Origin: Candidatus Woesearchaeota archaeon
GTDB taxonomy: Archaea > Nanobdellota > Nanobdellia > Woesearchaeales > UBA9642
Assembly (NCBI GenBank): GCA_026002815.1
Contig: BPGB01000007.1
Span: 20,354 to 84,353 of the forward strand
Length of the DNA stretch: 64,000 bases
Direction of reading: 5' to 3'
The notes beneath the pieces were generated by a model, which saw only the letters and a program-made list of their open reading frames with translations, was not told the DNA's origin and did not search any database. A program made the position numbers and the translations under genes. Numbering within the stretch: the first letter of the stretch is position 1; each line of letters starts with the position of its first letter. This document shows, piece after piece, positions 28,253-36,399 of the stretch.

Positions 28253-28396
28253 TTAACATATAAATAATTCATCTAATTCTTCTTTTGTTAGTTTTTCTTT
28301 ATTTAAAACTGCTATAACGGATTTTCTTTTATGAGTTTTATAATTTTCAATATCTTGCTCTTCATCAAATATATCTTCATCAAATATTTTCTCCAT
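28253..28396 (-). CDS. Small acidic protein, unknown function
   Basis: 47-residue open frame (MEKIFDEDIFDEEQDIENYK, then a basic stretch THKRKSVIAVLNKEK and LTKEELDELFIC). The start is preceded by GGGGGGTG at an ideal distance, a strong ribosome site that supports translation. The Lys/Glu helix near the end and the acidic start look protein-like. It lies about 235 bases downstream of the 24-residue microprotein gene on the same strand. No family is recognised. Confidence 0.5.
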   Translation of the reverse strand: MEKIFDEDIFDEEQDIENYKTHKRKSVIAVLNKEKLTKEELDELFIC

Positions 28397-28631
28397 TATA
28401 AACACCCCCCAAAGATATGATAATACATAATGAATTAGTATTAAATTATCATACTGAATTAGTATAATGAAAAATATAATAAGATATAATCAATTATTAA
28501 CAAAATGATTGATGATGCAATAATAAATGATGCAATGGTAAAAGATCAAAACTTTCTGAACATAACGCATTAATATAAATTGACAGTCGTAAATCACTCT
28601 TTCTCGAACAACATCACACTATATAATTAGC

Positions 28632-28706
28632 TCAATTTTCCTCCTGAACTGGTTCAGTATATTCATCCCAGTCCAAGTCCTCTTCGGTCCAAAAGTCTCT
28701 TATCAT
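28632..28706 (-). CDS. 24-residue MIxDFWTEE-family microprotein (copy 1)
   Basis: A very short gene encoding 24 residues: MIRDFWTEEDLDWDEY followed by TEPVQEEN. GGTGA lies six bases before the ATG. A second gene at 61526-61600 encodes a protein of identical length that starts MIKDFWTEEE. Across the shared first nine codons most nucleotide differences are synonymous, which argues for selection on the peptide. The product is strongly acidic with one or two tryptophans. Function unknown. Confidence 0.6.
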   Translation of the reverse strand: MIRDFWTEEDLDWDEYTEPVQEEN

Positions 28707-28844
28707 TTTATTCACCTAATCATAAACTATGAATATATGGTTTTATTAAACACAATTACACAACATAATAATTGATTAATATAAAATAAAAAACATACTA
28801 ATTAGTAAAACAATAAATATTAACATATAAACTAAATAATCAAG

Positions 28845-29010
28845 TAAAACGCTCTTTTTAGAGATATTTTTGCGCTCCATTGTAACGCTCCGAATGAAGA
28901 CGTAATTTCAAGGAGTCGCTCAAATTTCTAGAATATAATTCGCAATAATAAAAATTGCTAAAGTATTTTAAGTTTCACTCCCCATTCATAAAAATTTCAC
29001 ATACGACATT
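28845..29010 (-). ncRNA. Possible structured transcript in a 470-base spacer
   Basis: Within the gene-free stretch 28707-29172 this part has clearly higher G+C and contains GGAGCG and GAGCG repeats, a GCAAT/ATTGC hairpin near 28940-28957 and CTCT-AAAA-AGAG at 28852-28863 near its minus-strand end. An AATATTTAAATATTTAG box A at about 29024-29040 could start a minus-strand RNA near 29010. Open frames inside are only a few codons long. No RNA class is recognised; evidence is compositional only. Confidence 0.25.
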
Positions 29011-29172
29011 ATTATAAGTAAATCTAAATATTTAAATATTATTGTTGTCTATCATATTACTTGTAATAGATATAACAGAATTAATAAAACCACACTATAA
29101 AAAGTATACTAGGATATTTCTGAATAATTTAATATATTAATTTTCCAATTAAATCTAAAATGTTCAACAAAA

Positions 29173-29382
29173 TTAAATGTTATCATACCTTATTGTCATT
29201 ACTACAAAACCACCTATTAAGCATACAAAAGTAAGAAACCAAATCATGTAATCCATGCCTATTAATGCCTCGCTATCCAAAATCCCTACTAATTTAGAAA
29301 TACTAAAAAGTCCCATAACAAAAATTATGAAACCGATTATTCTTTCAAACCTCATGGGACGACGACCATAAAAACCATACAT
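29173..29382 (-). CDS. Two-segment small membrane protein, unknown function
   Basis: 69 residues with two hydrophobic segments (about residues 14-31 and 43-63), a short loop containing Asp/Glu and a basic N-terminus (MYGFYGRRPMRFER). This suggests a helical hairpin with both ends in the cytoplasm. No family recognised. It is separated from Pth2 by 180 A+T-rich bases. Confidence 0.5.
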   Translation of the reverse strand: MYGFYGRRPMRFERIIGFIIFVMGLFSISKLVGILDSEALIGMDYMIWFLTFVCLIGGFVVMTIRYDNI

Positions 29383-29564
29383 GTTTAAACCTCAAATTAT
29401 TTTAACTAAAAACAAACAAATTATTCAATAAACAAGTATTTAAATTTTATTGTTTTCATGAATTATTACTCAAATAATTTAACATATAAGATAATATAAG
29501 ATAATATATAAATACGCTTATAAGAGTTAATTATCTATAAATATTTACAATAATATATAAGCGT

Positions 29565-29906
29565 TTACAATATTTTTAAATTACCGGTCAGTTCATCAAT
29601 TTTTTCCTCTATATCTGGTCCTATTGCTAAACAAGTAGTAGTTCCAGGTTCTACTACAGTTAAACCCGCATCTGTTATTAAAGCTGTTGTTAAACCTCTT
29701 TTTTTTGCTTCTTTCTCAAAATGCAAAAGCTCTTCTAGATTCTTAACCTTCAGAATGATTTTTTTCATTCCTGCAAAACGCCAATTCTTAACTATTGAAG
29801 GTTTTGAACTAAGAACACCCTCAACACTAGCATGTGCGACTTGGGAAGCGAGTTTTCCTTTTGGCAATTTTAGGTCTGTTCTTACTAAAATAACTTGTTT
29901 TAACAT
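29565..29906 (-). CDS. pth2: Peptidyl-tRNA hydrolase Pth2
   Basis: 113-residue archaeal/eukaryotic-type enzyme that releases peptides from peptidyl-tRNA. The signature VRTDLKLPKGKLASQVAHAS is at residues 8-27, followed by KIILKVKNLEELL, the TTALITDAGLTVVEPGT block and TCLAIGPDIEEKID, all typical. Length is normal. The region 29907-30191 upstream (285 bases) is A+T-rich without features other than TATA-like motifs. Confidence 0.95.
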   Translation of the reverse strand: MLKQVILVRTDLKLPKGKLASQVAHASVEGVLSSKPSIVKNWRFAGMKKIILKVKNLEELLHFEKEAKKRGLTTALITDAGLTVVEPGTTTCLAIGPDIEEKIDELTGNLKIL

Positions 29907-30191
29907 AATATTAATTATTCTACTCTATTTAAAAAGATTATTAGAAAAAATAATAAAAAGTAAATAATAAACTAATAAGTATATAATAAAAAAAATTAAA
30001 TAATAAAATAAGCAAAAAAAGCAATAAAAAGTAAAAATAAAAGCAAAATAAGAGCGATAAAAAAGTAAAAATAATTATACTAAAAAACAATAGATTAATA
30101 GATCATTTAATAAATAAAATAAAAATAAATTATTTAATATTAAAAATAATAAACAATAAAATATTTATAGTAGGGCATTATTGTATAAATC

Positions 30192-30602
30192 ATGGCTAAT
30201 GTAAATTTATTTGTTATACTTTATGCATTTTTCACATGGATAATTCTAGCAATAATCGCATCTATTAACGGCTGGTTGAGAAATAAATTTTATAAAAAAA
30301 CACTTGGCGAATTAACAGCACATCAATTGAGCACAATAATCTTTTTAGGAATTATTTTCTTCGTAACATATTTTTTTGTTAAATGGGTTAAAATAACTAA
30401 TATTTTTGAATCATGGATTGTAGGATTCTTTTGGCTCATATTAACTATAGTTTTTGAATTCTTATTCGGACATTATGTTTGGAAACACCCATGGGGAAAA
30501 CTTCTCGAAGACTATAATATACTTAAGGGAAGGATATGGATTCTAGTCCTATTAGCATTATTGTTTGCACCATACTTAATATATAGCATACTTAATATAT
30601 AG
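30192..30602 (+). CDS. Multi-pass membrane protein, unknown function
   Basis: 136 residues with four hydrophobic segments (about 6-25, 47-65, 73-92 and 113-132). Conserved-looking loop residues include a HYVWKHPWGKL stretch. TATTTATAGTAGGGC lies about 30 bases upstream of the ATG, suggesting a leaderless transcript. The last ten codons and the stop lie in a perfect tandem duplication of 16 bp (30571-30602), so the present C-terminus (YLIYSILNI) was created by that duplication. Confidence 0.5.
   Translation: MANVNLFVILYAFFTWIILAIIASINGWLRNKFYKKTLGELTAHQLSTIIFLGIIFFVTYFFVKWVKITNIFESWIVGFFWLILTIVFEFLFGHYVWKHPWGKLLEDYNILKGRIWILVLLALLFAPYLIYSILNI
30571..30602. repeat. Perfect 16-bp tandem duplication ending at a stop codon
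   Basis: CATACTTAATATATAG occurs twice back to back (30571-30586 and 30587-30602). The last three bases of the second copy are the TAG stop of the membrane protein gene. The first copy is read in another frame, so the duplication changed the C-terminus by a few residues. Confidence 0.85.
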
Positions 30603-30698
30603 TTTTTAATATTATAGTTTAATAAAATAAAAATATAAAATGATAATAACGATTATGACAATAGATAAAACATAAAAGAAATAGAATAAAATAAGATT

Positions 30699-30968
30699 CT
30701 ATATAAAGAAAGTATTATCCATAAACTGATGATTTAACCAGGACTCTTCTGCTGGTTTTCTTAATATTGATAGTTCGTAGATTATCCGTATCATGCTTCC
30801 TATTGAGAGTATCATTATCAACCAATCCTCAAATTCTGCAGGAAGCCCTCTTATGCCGAATAAATTAACTTTCTTATTTAAACTCGCATATGCTAAAAAG
30901 AATATAAAAGCAAATATTATTAGCATTACTGTGTATAGAATTATTGTTCTTTTAAAACTTGAATTCAT
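30699..30968 (-). CDS. Two-segment membrane protein, unknown function
   Basis: 89 residues. Two hydrophobic segments (about 8-27 and 46-64) are separated by a loop with NKKVNLFGIRGLPAEFEDW. The C-terminus (AEESWLNHQFMDNTFFI) is soluble. No family recognised. Neighbours are equally obscure, so context gives no clue. Confidence 0.45.
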   Translation of the reverse strand: MNSSFKRTIILYTVMLIIFAFIFFLAYASLNKKVNLFGIRGLPAEFEDWLIMILSIGSMIRIIYELSILRKPAEESWLNHQFMDNTFFI

Positions 30969-31010
30969 ATTCCTACTATATAATGGTATTATTTAAAGTT
31001 TTCTAAAAAA

Positions 31011-31425
31011 TCAATCAATATCTAAAAATGAAATGTTGTTTCTTTCTATGAGTTTTCGAACTAATCTACTATATTTCTTGAATTCTGCCATAGAATTGTT
31101 AAAATAGAATTGCTTTGCTTCATCATTTATTCTTCTGAAACTAGAATATAATCCATTGTTTAAAGCAACTGCAGCAGCTGCTTTATAGTTCTTTTCATCT
31201 AAATAATTGTTTATATAAATTTCAGCTAAATCAATATGTTTTTTTTAGTTCAACTATTGTTTCTAGATCAGAATATGTGTTTGTTATTCTGTGTTTTTCT
31301 ATAGCAATTTTATATGCTTTCTCTAATTCCCTATCTTTTAAAAGTGTTTTTATTAAACTATCATATAATTTTATTTGTTCCTTCTTGCTATGTATTTCGT
31401 TATAATTTTTGTTGCTTGATTCCAT
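31011..31425 (-). CDS. Helical soluble protein, frameshifted, unknown function
   Basis: An N-terminal part (MESSNKNYNEIHSKKEQIKL) runs from 31425 to about 31246. Past a run of eight T on the plus strand (31239-31246) the frame changes; continuing there gives an intact tail (IDLAEIYINNYLDEKNYKAA, then AVALNNGLYSSFRRINDEAK) that ends at 31011. Together about 137 residues, helical and reminiscent of TPR-like repeats (AYKIAIEKHRI). The break is probably a homopolymer error. No function assigned. Confidence 0.5.
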
Positions 31426-31565
31426 AAAGTATAGAAAATTAGTAGTATTTATAAATTTTATTATTTGTAATCATTAAATAGTAACTACAAAAAGCAGCGA
31501 CTAATTATTTCGTTTTAGAACACATAAGTAAACAAAAATAGTATGAAAACAAAAAATCAAAATCA

Positions 31566-32303
31566 TCAGTATTCAAACAATCTCTTCTGATTACTATCAT
31601 ACTTTTCAAGATATTTAGGTGGATTTATTGATTTGAACTCGTAACCATATTCTTTCAACATCATTAGTGCATTGTCGCTTATTCTCGGAGCAGCTATTAT
31701 CCCTCTTACAGAAGATTCAGGAATTCCTTTTGACTTAACTAATTTATGTATATATCTATGAAGTTGACTTATTGCCTTAAAATCCGCAAAATCCCTCTTA
31801 CACTCTATTACTACTATCTTGCCATTAGCATCCGTCCCAAAAACATCTATAAAACCAAACCGTGTATGTTCCTCTCTACTAAATGGTTTAAAACCATCTT
31901 CTATTAAATAAGGATTGTAGTATATCATATCAGACATGTCTTTTTCAGAACCTGAAACAATAATATCCTTTGAATCTTCCAATAAGAAGCTCGAAACAAA
32001 ATAAATTCTATGAAACTTAATTTCCATGTAATCTTTCAAAAGAGTGTTTTTTGATTTCAAAAATATGCCTTCCGAATTTTCAACAATATTATGCTCAGTA
32101 TTTTCTTTCATATAATTAATAGGATTTACGCCGCTTGGCTGATGGACGAGCAACACCCTGTCCTGTTTTATAACTATAACTCTATCTCCTTGGGGAAGAT
32201 AACTTTCAACTTTTCCATGATACCATACTTCGCACTCTGTTGCTATAACAACAAGGTTTTTCTTTTCTAATAATTCTTTTACTCTTCCAATATATTCATT
32301 CAT
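31566..32303 (-). CDS. nucS: Endonuclease NucS
   Basis: 245-residue archaeal mismatch/branched-DNA endonuclease. The N-terminal dimerisation domain (ATECEVWYHGKVESYLPQGD, VLLVHQPSGVNPINYM) is followed by a RecB-like nuclease core with D153 (GFIDVFGTD), E167 and K169 (VVIECKRDFADF) and the QLHRYIHKL helix. The extreme C-terminus QKRLFEY resembles a PCNA-interacting peptide, as known for pyrococcal NucS. Confidence 0.94.
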   Translation of the reverse strand: MNEYIGRVKELLEKKNLVVIATECEVWYHGKVESYLPQGDRVIVIKQDRVLLVHQPSGVNPINYMKENTEHNIVENSEGIFLKSKNTLLKDYMEIKFHRIYFVSSFLLEDSKDIIVSGSEKDMSDMIYYNPYLIEDGFKPFSREEHTRFGFIDVFGTDANGKIVVIECKRDFADFKAISQLHRYIHKLVKSKGIPESSVRGIIAAPRISDNALMMLKEYGYEFKSINPPKYLEKYDSNQKRLFEY

Positions 32304-32404
32304 AAAATAAGCAAATATATTTTATATTATAAATTTAATCAGAAATATACTAAAAAAGCTAAAAAAAATAATATCACAAAAACATTTATAAAACAGAATG
32401 GTTT

Positions 32405-32470
32405 TCTTGCAATGCGAGATAAGACTGTGAAAGCAGGCTTATGCTGGAGAAAAAATTCTCCCTACACAAT
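32405..32470 (+). ncRNA. Candidate small RNA upstream of S15
   Basis: An ACATTTATAAAAC box A (32382-32394) predicts a start near 32408, far from the S15 ATG at 32618. The next ~60 bases can form two hairpins: ATAAG-A-CTG with CAG-G-CTTAT (32419-32442, loop TGAAAG) and GGAGAA-AAAA-TTCTCC (32446-32461), followed by CTACACAATAA. An ACA triplet after a stem recalls H/ACA guides, but spacing to a guide pocket is not right. It could instead be a structured part of a long S15 leader. The rest of 32304-32617 is A+T-rich. Confidence 0.35.
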
Positions 32471-32617
32471 AATACAATATACAATACAATATATACAATA
32501 ATATAATAAAAAAATAAAACATATAGATTTAATAAACAATATAGAATATTTAAAAAATAATATAAAAAAACAATAGAATATTTAAAAAAAATAATATAAA
32601 AAACAAACGAGGTTAAA

Positions 32618-33070
32618 ATGGCAAGGAGATATAGTGGTGCAAAGGGAAAATCAGGTTCAAAGAAACCTATTAAAAAAACAGTTCCATCATGGAATAGGTA
32701 TAGTCCTAAAGAAGTTGAAATGCTCATAATAAAACTTCATAAAGAAGGACATTCACCTTCAAAAATAGGATTACATCTTAGAGATGTTTATGGAATTCCA
32801 GATGTAAAAACATTATGTAAAAAATCTATAACCACGATATTAAAAGAGAAAAGATCATTAGACCCAATACCTGAAGATTTGATGGCTTTAATTAAGAAAC
32901 TCGTTCTAATAAAGAAACATTTAGAGGAAAACAAGCAAGATAAAGTCGCTCTCAGAGGCCTTCAGCTTACGGAATCAAAAATTCAGCGACTAATAAAATA
33001 TTATAAAAGAACAGGTAGACTTCCAAAAGATTGGAAATATGATATAAATAAAGCAAAACTATACATTTAA
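32618..33070 (+). CDS. rps15: 30S ribosomal protein S15
   Basis: 150-residue archaeal/eukaryotic-type S15 (S13e). The N-terminal MARRYSGAKGKSGSKKP and VPSWNRYSPKEVEMLI are followed by SPSKIGLHLRDVYGIPDVK and the RNA-binding core (LRGLQLTESKIQRLIKYYKR, then TGRLPKDWKYD). The ATG follows an ACGAGGTTAAA ribosome site. The ferredoxin gene follows 19 bases after the stop. Confidence 0.95.
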   Translation: MARRYSGAKGKSGSKKPIKKTVPSWNRYSPKEVEMLIIKLHKEGHSPSKIGLHLRDVYGIPDVKTLCKKSITTILKEKRSLDPIPEDLMALIKKLVLIKKHLEENKQDKVALRGLQLTESKIQRLIKYYKRTGRLPKDWKYDINKAKLYI

Positions 33071-33089
33071 ATTTTTTTATTTTTTTAAA

Positions 33090-33347
33090 ATGGCAAGAAT
33101 AATTCTAGAGGATAAAGAGAAATATATCCCTGATGATTCTGAATTGAGAGACGCTTGCGAAGAGTTGGGTGTTGAGTTCGGCTGTAAAAACGGATTTTGT
33201 AGAACATGTGAAGTTACTGTTCTAGAGGGATATGATAATCTTTCTCCATTAAGTGAGAACGAAGAATTCATAGGATTAATAAAACCAAGAAGATTGATGT
33301 GCCAATGCAAAATATTGAAAGGGACAGTAAAAATAAAGATAGAATAA
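33090..33347 (+). CDS. [2Fe-2S] ferredoxin
   Basis: 85-residue plant-type ferredoxin. Cluster ligands lie in GCKNGFCRTCEVTV (C-x4-C-x2-C) and in the final RRLMCQCKI. The beta-grasp fold context (MARIILEDKEKYIPDDSE) is normal for the family. It would carry electrons for an unidentified partner. It follows S15 closely, but this linkage probably has no functional meaning. Confidence 0.9.
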   Translation: MARIILEDKEKYIPDDSELRDACEELGVEFGCKNGFCRTCEVTVLEGYDNLSPLSENEEFIGLIKPRRLMCQCKILKGTVKIKIE

Positions 33348-33615
33348 AATCATAATATAAAAAACAACATAGACATAATATAAAAAAACTATTATTAAAT
33401 ATATTTTATATTTCAATAAATATTTCAATAAACACAATATTTCAATAAACACTAAAATATTAATAACTATTTTTACAAGACTACTCATTATAACAAACTA
33501 TTATTATATAATATAACAAAATATTAATATAATATAATAAAACGTTATAACAAAATATTCTTAATTTTGATTCATAACAAAAAATATTTAAATAACATAA
33601 TAAGTGCTTTTTTCC

Positions 33616-35076
33616 ATGGAAAAATATGATTCTTTTAAAGAGAATTTAAAAAAAGGTGCAGAAAAGTTTCTGAATATTCCAAAAAAAGAAACAATAAGAA
33701 TTATCGGTCATTTAGATGCTGATGGTATTTGTGCATCTTCTATAATAATAAACGCATTAACTAAACTAAATAGAAAATATACATTAACAATTTTGCCAAC
33801 TATAACTGATGAATCGTTAGAACAACTAAAATCAGAAAATGAAAAGTACTTTGTTTTTGTTGATTTAGGTTCTGGAAGTTTAGATAGTATTGGAAGAATA
33901 CTTTCAGAAAAGAATATTTTCATACTAGACCATCATCATCCGCAATCTACAACAATATATAATAATATAACGCAGATTAATCCTCATTTATTTAATATAG
34001 ATGGTTCAGATGAGATATCTGGTGCAGGAGTTGTGTTCTTATTTACTCAAGAATTGGTTGATAACTCTGAAATGTCAAGGATTGCAATAGTTGGTGCAAT
34101 AGGAGATATCCAAGAAAATAATGGTTTTAAAAAGCTCAACTCTGAGATTCTAAATATTGCAATAAACAAGAGATTAATTGAAGTTAAGAAAGGCCTTAAG
34201 TTTTTTGGTGTTCAAACAAAACCAATTCATAAACTTCTCCAATATAGTTCAGAAATAATAATACCTGATGTTACTGGTTCAGAATCTGGAGCAATAAAAT
34301 TTCTTCAACAAATTGGTATAAATCCTCAAACTAAGAAGGGATGGAAAAAAATTTCTGAATTAACAGATGATGAAAAGAAAAGACTTATCGCAGCAATTGT
34401 TATGAAGAGCAATAACTCAAAACCAGAGGATATTTTCACTAATAATTATTTGCTAATAGGAGAAAAAGAAGATAGCCCATTTAGGGATGCAAAAGAATTT
34501 GCTACACTTCTTAATAGTTGTGGAAGATTGAATAAAGCATCTATAGGAATAGGAGCGTGTCTTAACGATCCTAAAATGAAAAAGATGGCTATAGAAAATC
34601 TAACACAATATAGAAGAGAGATAGTCAATGCACTCAATTGGTATAAGGATAATGAACATTCTGATAAAATATTTCGTAAAAAGAATATTTTAATAATAAA
34701 TGCAGAGGAAGAAGTTCTTCCAACTATGATAGGCACTCTAGGGAGCATTTTATCAAAAAGCCAGGATATAGAAAAAAATACATTTATACTTTCCCTTGCA
34801 AGAAACTATGATAATACAACAAAAGTTTCACTAAGAATATCTGGAAAGCCGGAAAATATTAATTTAAAAGATGTTATTCAAAAGATTATTGAGGAATCAG
34901 GTAATGGAAGTTCTGGTGGTCATGCATTTGCCTCTGGAGCAGTTATTAGCACTGATTATGAGGAAAGATTTATAGAGTCCGCATTAAAAGTTCTTTCTGA
35001 ATTTAACTTTGAACTTATTAATGATTCTATTAAAGAAGACATGAATAATAAAACTGTTATTAATGAACAATTATAA
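33616..35076 (+). CDS. RecJ-like DHH-family exonuclease (GAN type)
   Basis: 486 residues. DHH motifs are intact: IIGHLDADGICASS, VFVDLGSGS, ILDHHHPQ, and IVGAIGDIQENNG. A DHHA1 domain with SGKPENINLKDVI and GSSGGHAFASGAVI ends the protein. Archaeal RecJ/GAN binds the GINS complex and trims nascent strands; a Gins51 gene is in this window. The ATG at 33616 is preferred over an in-frame GTG four codons earlier because a TATTTAAATAA box lies 28-30 bases upstream, implying a leaderless mRNA. Confidence 0.9.
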   Translation: MEKYDSFKENLKKGAEKFLNIPKKETIRIIGHLDADGICASSIIINALTKLNRKYTLTILPTITDESLEQLKSENEKYFVFVDLGSGSLDSIGRILSEKNIFILDHHHPQSTTIYNNITQINPHLFNIDGSDEISGAGVVFLFTQELVDNSEMSRIAIVGAIGDIQENNGFKKLNSEILNIAINKRLIEVKKGLKFFGVQTKPIHKLLQYSSEIIIPDVTGSESGAIKFLQQIGINPQTKKGWKKISELTDDEKKRLIAAIVMKSNNSKPEDIFTNNYLLIGEKEDSPFRDAKEFATLLNSCGRLNKASIGIGACLNDPKMKKMAIENLTQYRREIVNALNWYKDNEHSDKIFRKKNILIINAEEEVLPTMIGTLGSILSKSQDIEKNTFILSLARNYDNTTKVSLRISGKPENINLKDVIQKIIEESGNGSSGGHAFASGAVISTDYEERFIESALKVLSEFNFELINDSIKEDMNNKTVINEQL

Positions 35077-35328
35077 TATATAAATATATGAGTGTATAAA
35101 ACAATTATAGAATTTCAATTAATAACTATAGAATTCTAATTTATTAATCATAAAATCATAATATAACATTCGAATTTAAAAATTATCTAAATATTTTAAT
35201 CTAATAAGATGTTAGTCAAAGTATCTAATATTTTATTCTACTAATAGTTTATTCTAATATCACAATATAATATCTAACACATAGATAATATCTAACATCT
35301 TTACATAATATTAAGATAATATCTATCT

Positions 35329-35460
35329 TTATATAATATCTATCTTTATATAATATCTATCTTTATATAATATCTATCTTTATATAATATCTATCTTTAT
35401 ATAATATCTATCTTTATATAATATCTATCTTTATATAATATCTATCTTTATATAATATAA
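35329..35460. repeat. Eight tandem copies of a 17-bp TATA-like unit
   Basis: The unit TATCTATCTTTATATAA repeats eight times with essentially no divergence, followed by a degenerate partial copy. Every unit contains TTTATATAA, a good archaeal box A core on the plus strand, and also reads as a TATA-like string on the other strand. The array fills the 530-base spacer (35077-35607) upstream of a three-gene set with a signal peptidase. Homogeneity suggests recent expansion by slippage. Confidence 0.9.
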
Positions 35461-35607
35461 GATATATTTATATAATATCTTTTGTATTTACAAGGGTATT
35501 ATTTTGAAAGTTTAATAAATAAAAAGATATAATTATTACTTAAAAGTAACAAAAAAACGAAATATTTATAAATAAGCACATCTAACATCGTTCTTAGGGG
35601 GTTTAAT

Positions 35608-35730
35608 ATGTGTAAATGCCATAATAGTATTGATGAACATATAGAAAATACAATTACATATAACAGAAATAGTAATGCAAATTATGTTAGCAATCAACCA
35701 TACATAGGCAATACACAATATATGAAGTAA
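35608..35730 (+). CDS. 40-residue CKCH peptide, unknown function
   Basis: Short gene starting MCKCHNSIDEHIENTITYNR and ending YIGNTQYMK. AGGGGG lies eight bases before the ATG, a strong ribosome site. CKCH plus a later His (DEH) could bind a metal. One base separates its stop from the signal peptidase ATG, so the two are almost certainly co-translated. Too short to assign; it might also be a leader peptide controlling the downstream gene. Confidence 0.55.
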   Translation: MCKCHNSIDEHIENTITYNRNSNANYVSNQPYIGNTQYMK

Positions 35731-35731
35731 G

Positions 35732-36229
35732 ATGAAAATCGTTACAAAGCTATTACTTGCTGGATTAATATTTTTATTAGGGTTCTTAAGTAATAATATT
35801 TATGCAGATATTATTACACACTCGCAATCAGAACAACCTTTAAATGATGGAAGGACAGATGAAAAACCAAGTCCTAATGATTGGATTAAAGAAAATCAGA
35901 TATTAGTATATAGTAACCAAGTAATATTTGATATAAAAAATGCTGAGTGGTCAAAATTTACAGATACACATAGTATGGAACCAGTAATTTCAAGCAGGGC
36001 AAACGCAATTCAAATAAAACCAAAATCACCTGATGACATAATAGTAGGAGACATAATAAGTTATGAATCAGAATACACAGATGGAATAATAATACACAGG
36101 GTGATAGAAAAAAACATAGATGAAAAAGGTGTTTATTTCATAGCAAAAGGAGACAACAACCCACAACCAGATCCTGGAAAGATAAGATTCAACCAGATAA
36201 AGAGAGTTTTAGTAGCAATAGTATATTAG
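35732..36229 (+). CDS. Type I signal peptidase (S26B-like)
   Basis: 165-residue membrane-anchored signal peptidase. N-terminal transmembrane segment (residues ~5-24). Catalytic Ser81 is in THSMEPVIS, followed by VGDIISYES, catalytic His122 in IIHRVIE and Asp141 in FIAKGDNNPQPDP, the Ser/His/Asp arrangement of archaeal/ER-type enzymes. An unusual 50-residue spacer between the anchor and the catalytic core is rich in polar residues. It is second in a three-gene set with two micro-genes. It could process S-layer and other secreted precursors. Confidence 0.9.
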   Translation: MKIVTKLLLAGLIFLLGFLSNNIYADIITHSQSEQPLNDGRTDEKPSPNDWIKENQILVYSNQVIFDIKNAEWSKFTDTHSMEPVISSRANAIQIKPKSPDDIIVGDIISYESEYTDGIIIHRVIEKNIDEKGVYFIAKGDNNPQPDPGKIRFNQIKRVLVAIVY

Positions 36230-36237
36230 GTGATATT

Positions 36238-36339
36238 ATGGATTCTTTCATATTACGAAAAAAGGACATACCACAAATAGTCTATCTAGTGATAGTTTTC
36301 ATAATCATAATGACAACACTTTTCTTTGCATTAAAATAA
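36238..36339 (+). CDS. 33-residue single-pass membrane peptide
   Basis: Short gene: MDSFILRKKDIPQIVYLVIV, then a hydrophobic run to FFALK. It has one transmembrane segment of about 20 residues with the basic RKK near the N-terminus. GGTGAT lies five bases before the ATG. It starts eight bases after the signal peptidase stop and may be an accessory subunit; no relative is recognised. Confidence 0.55.
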   Translation: MDSFILRKKDIPQIVYLVIVFIIIMTTLFFALK

Positions 36340-36399
36340 TATTCACATTAGGATATCATTAAAATAAAACTTATAAATATAAGATATTTCTAGTATATC

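Noticed and set aside
35329..35460. CRISPR array
   Set aside because: Units are contiguous with no spacers, only 17 bp and nearly pure A+T; a simple tandem repeat.
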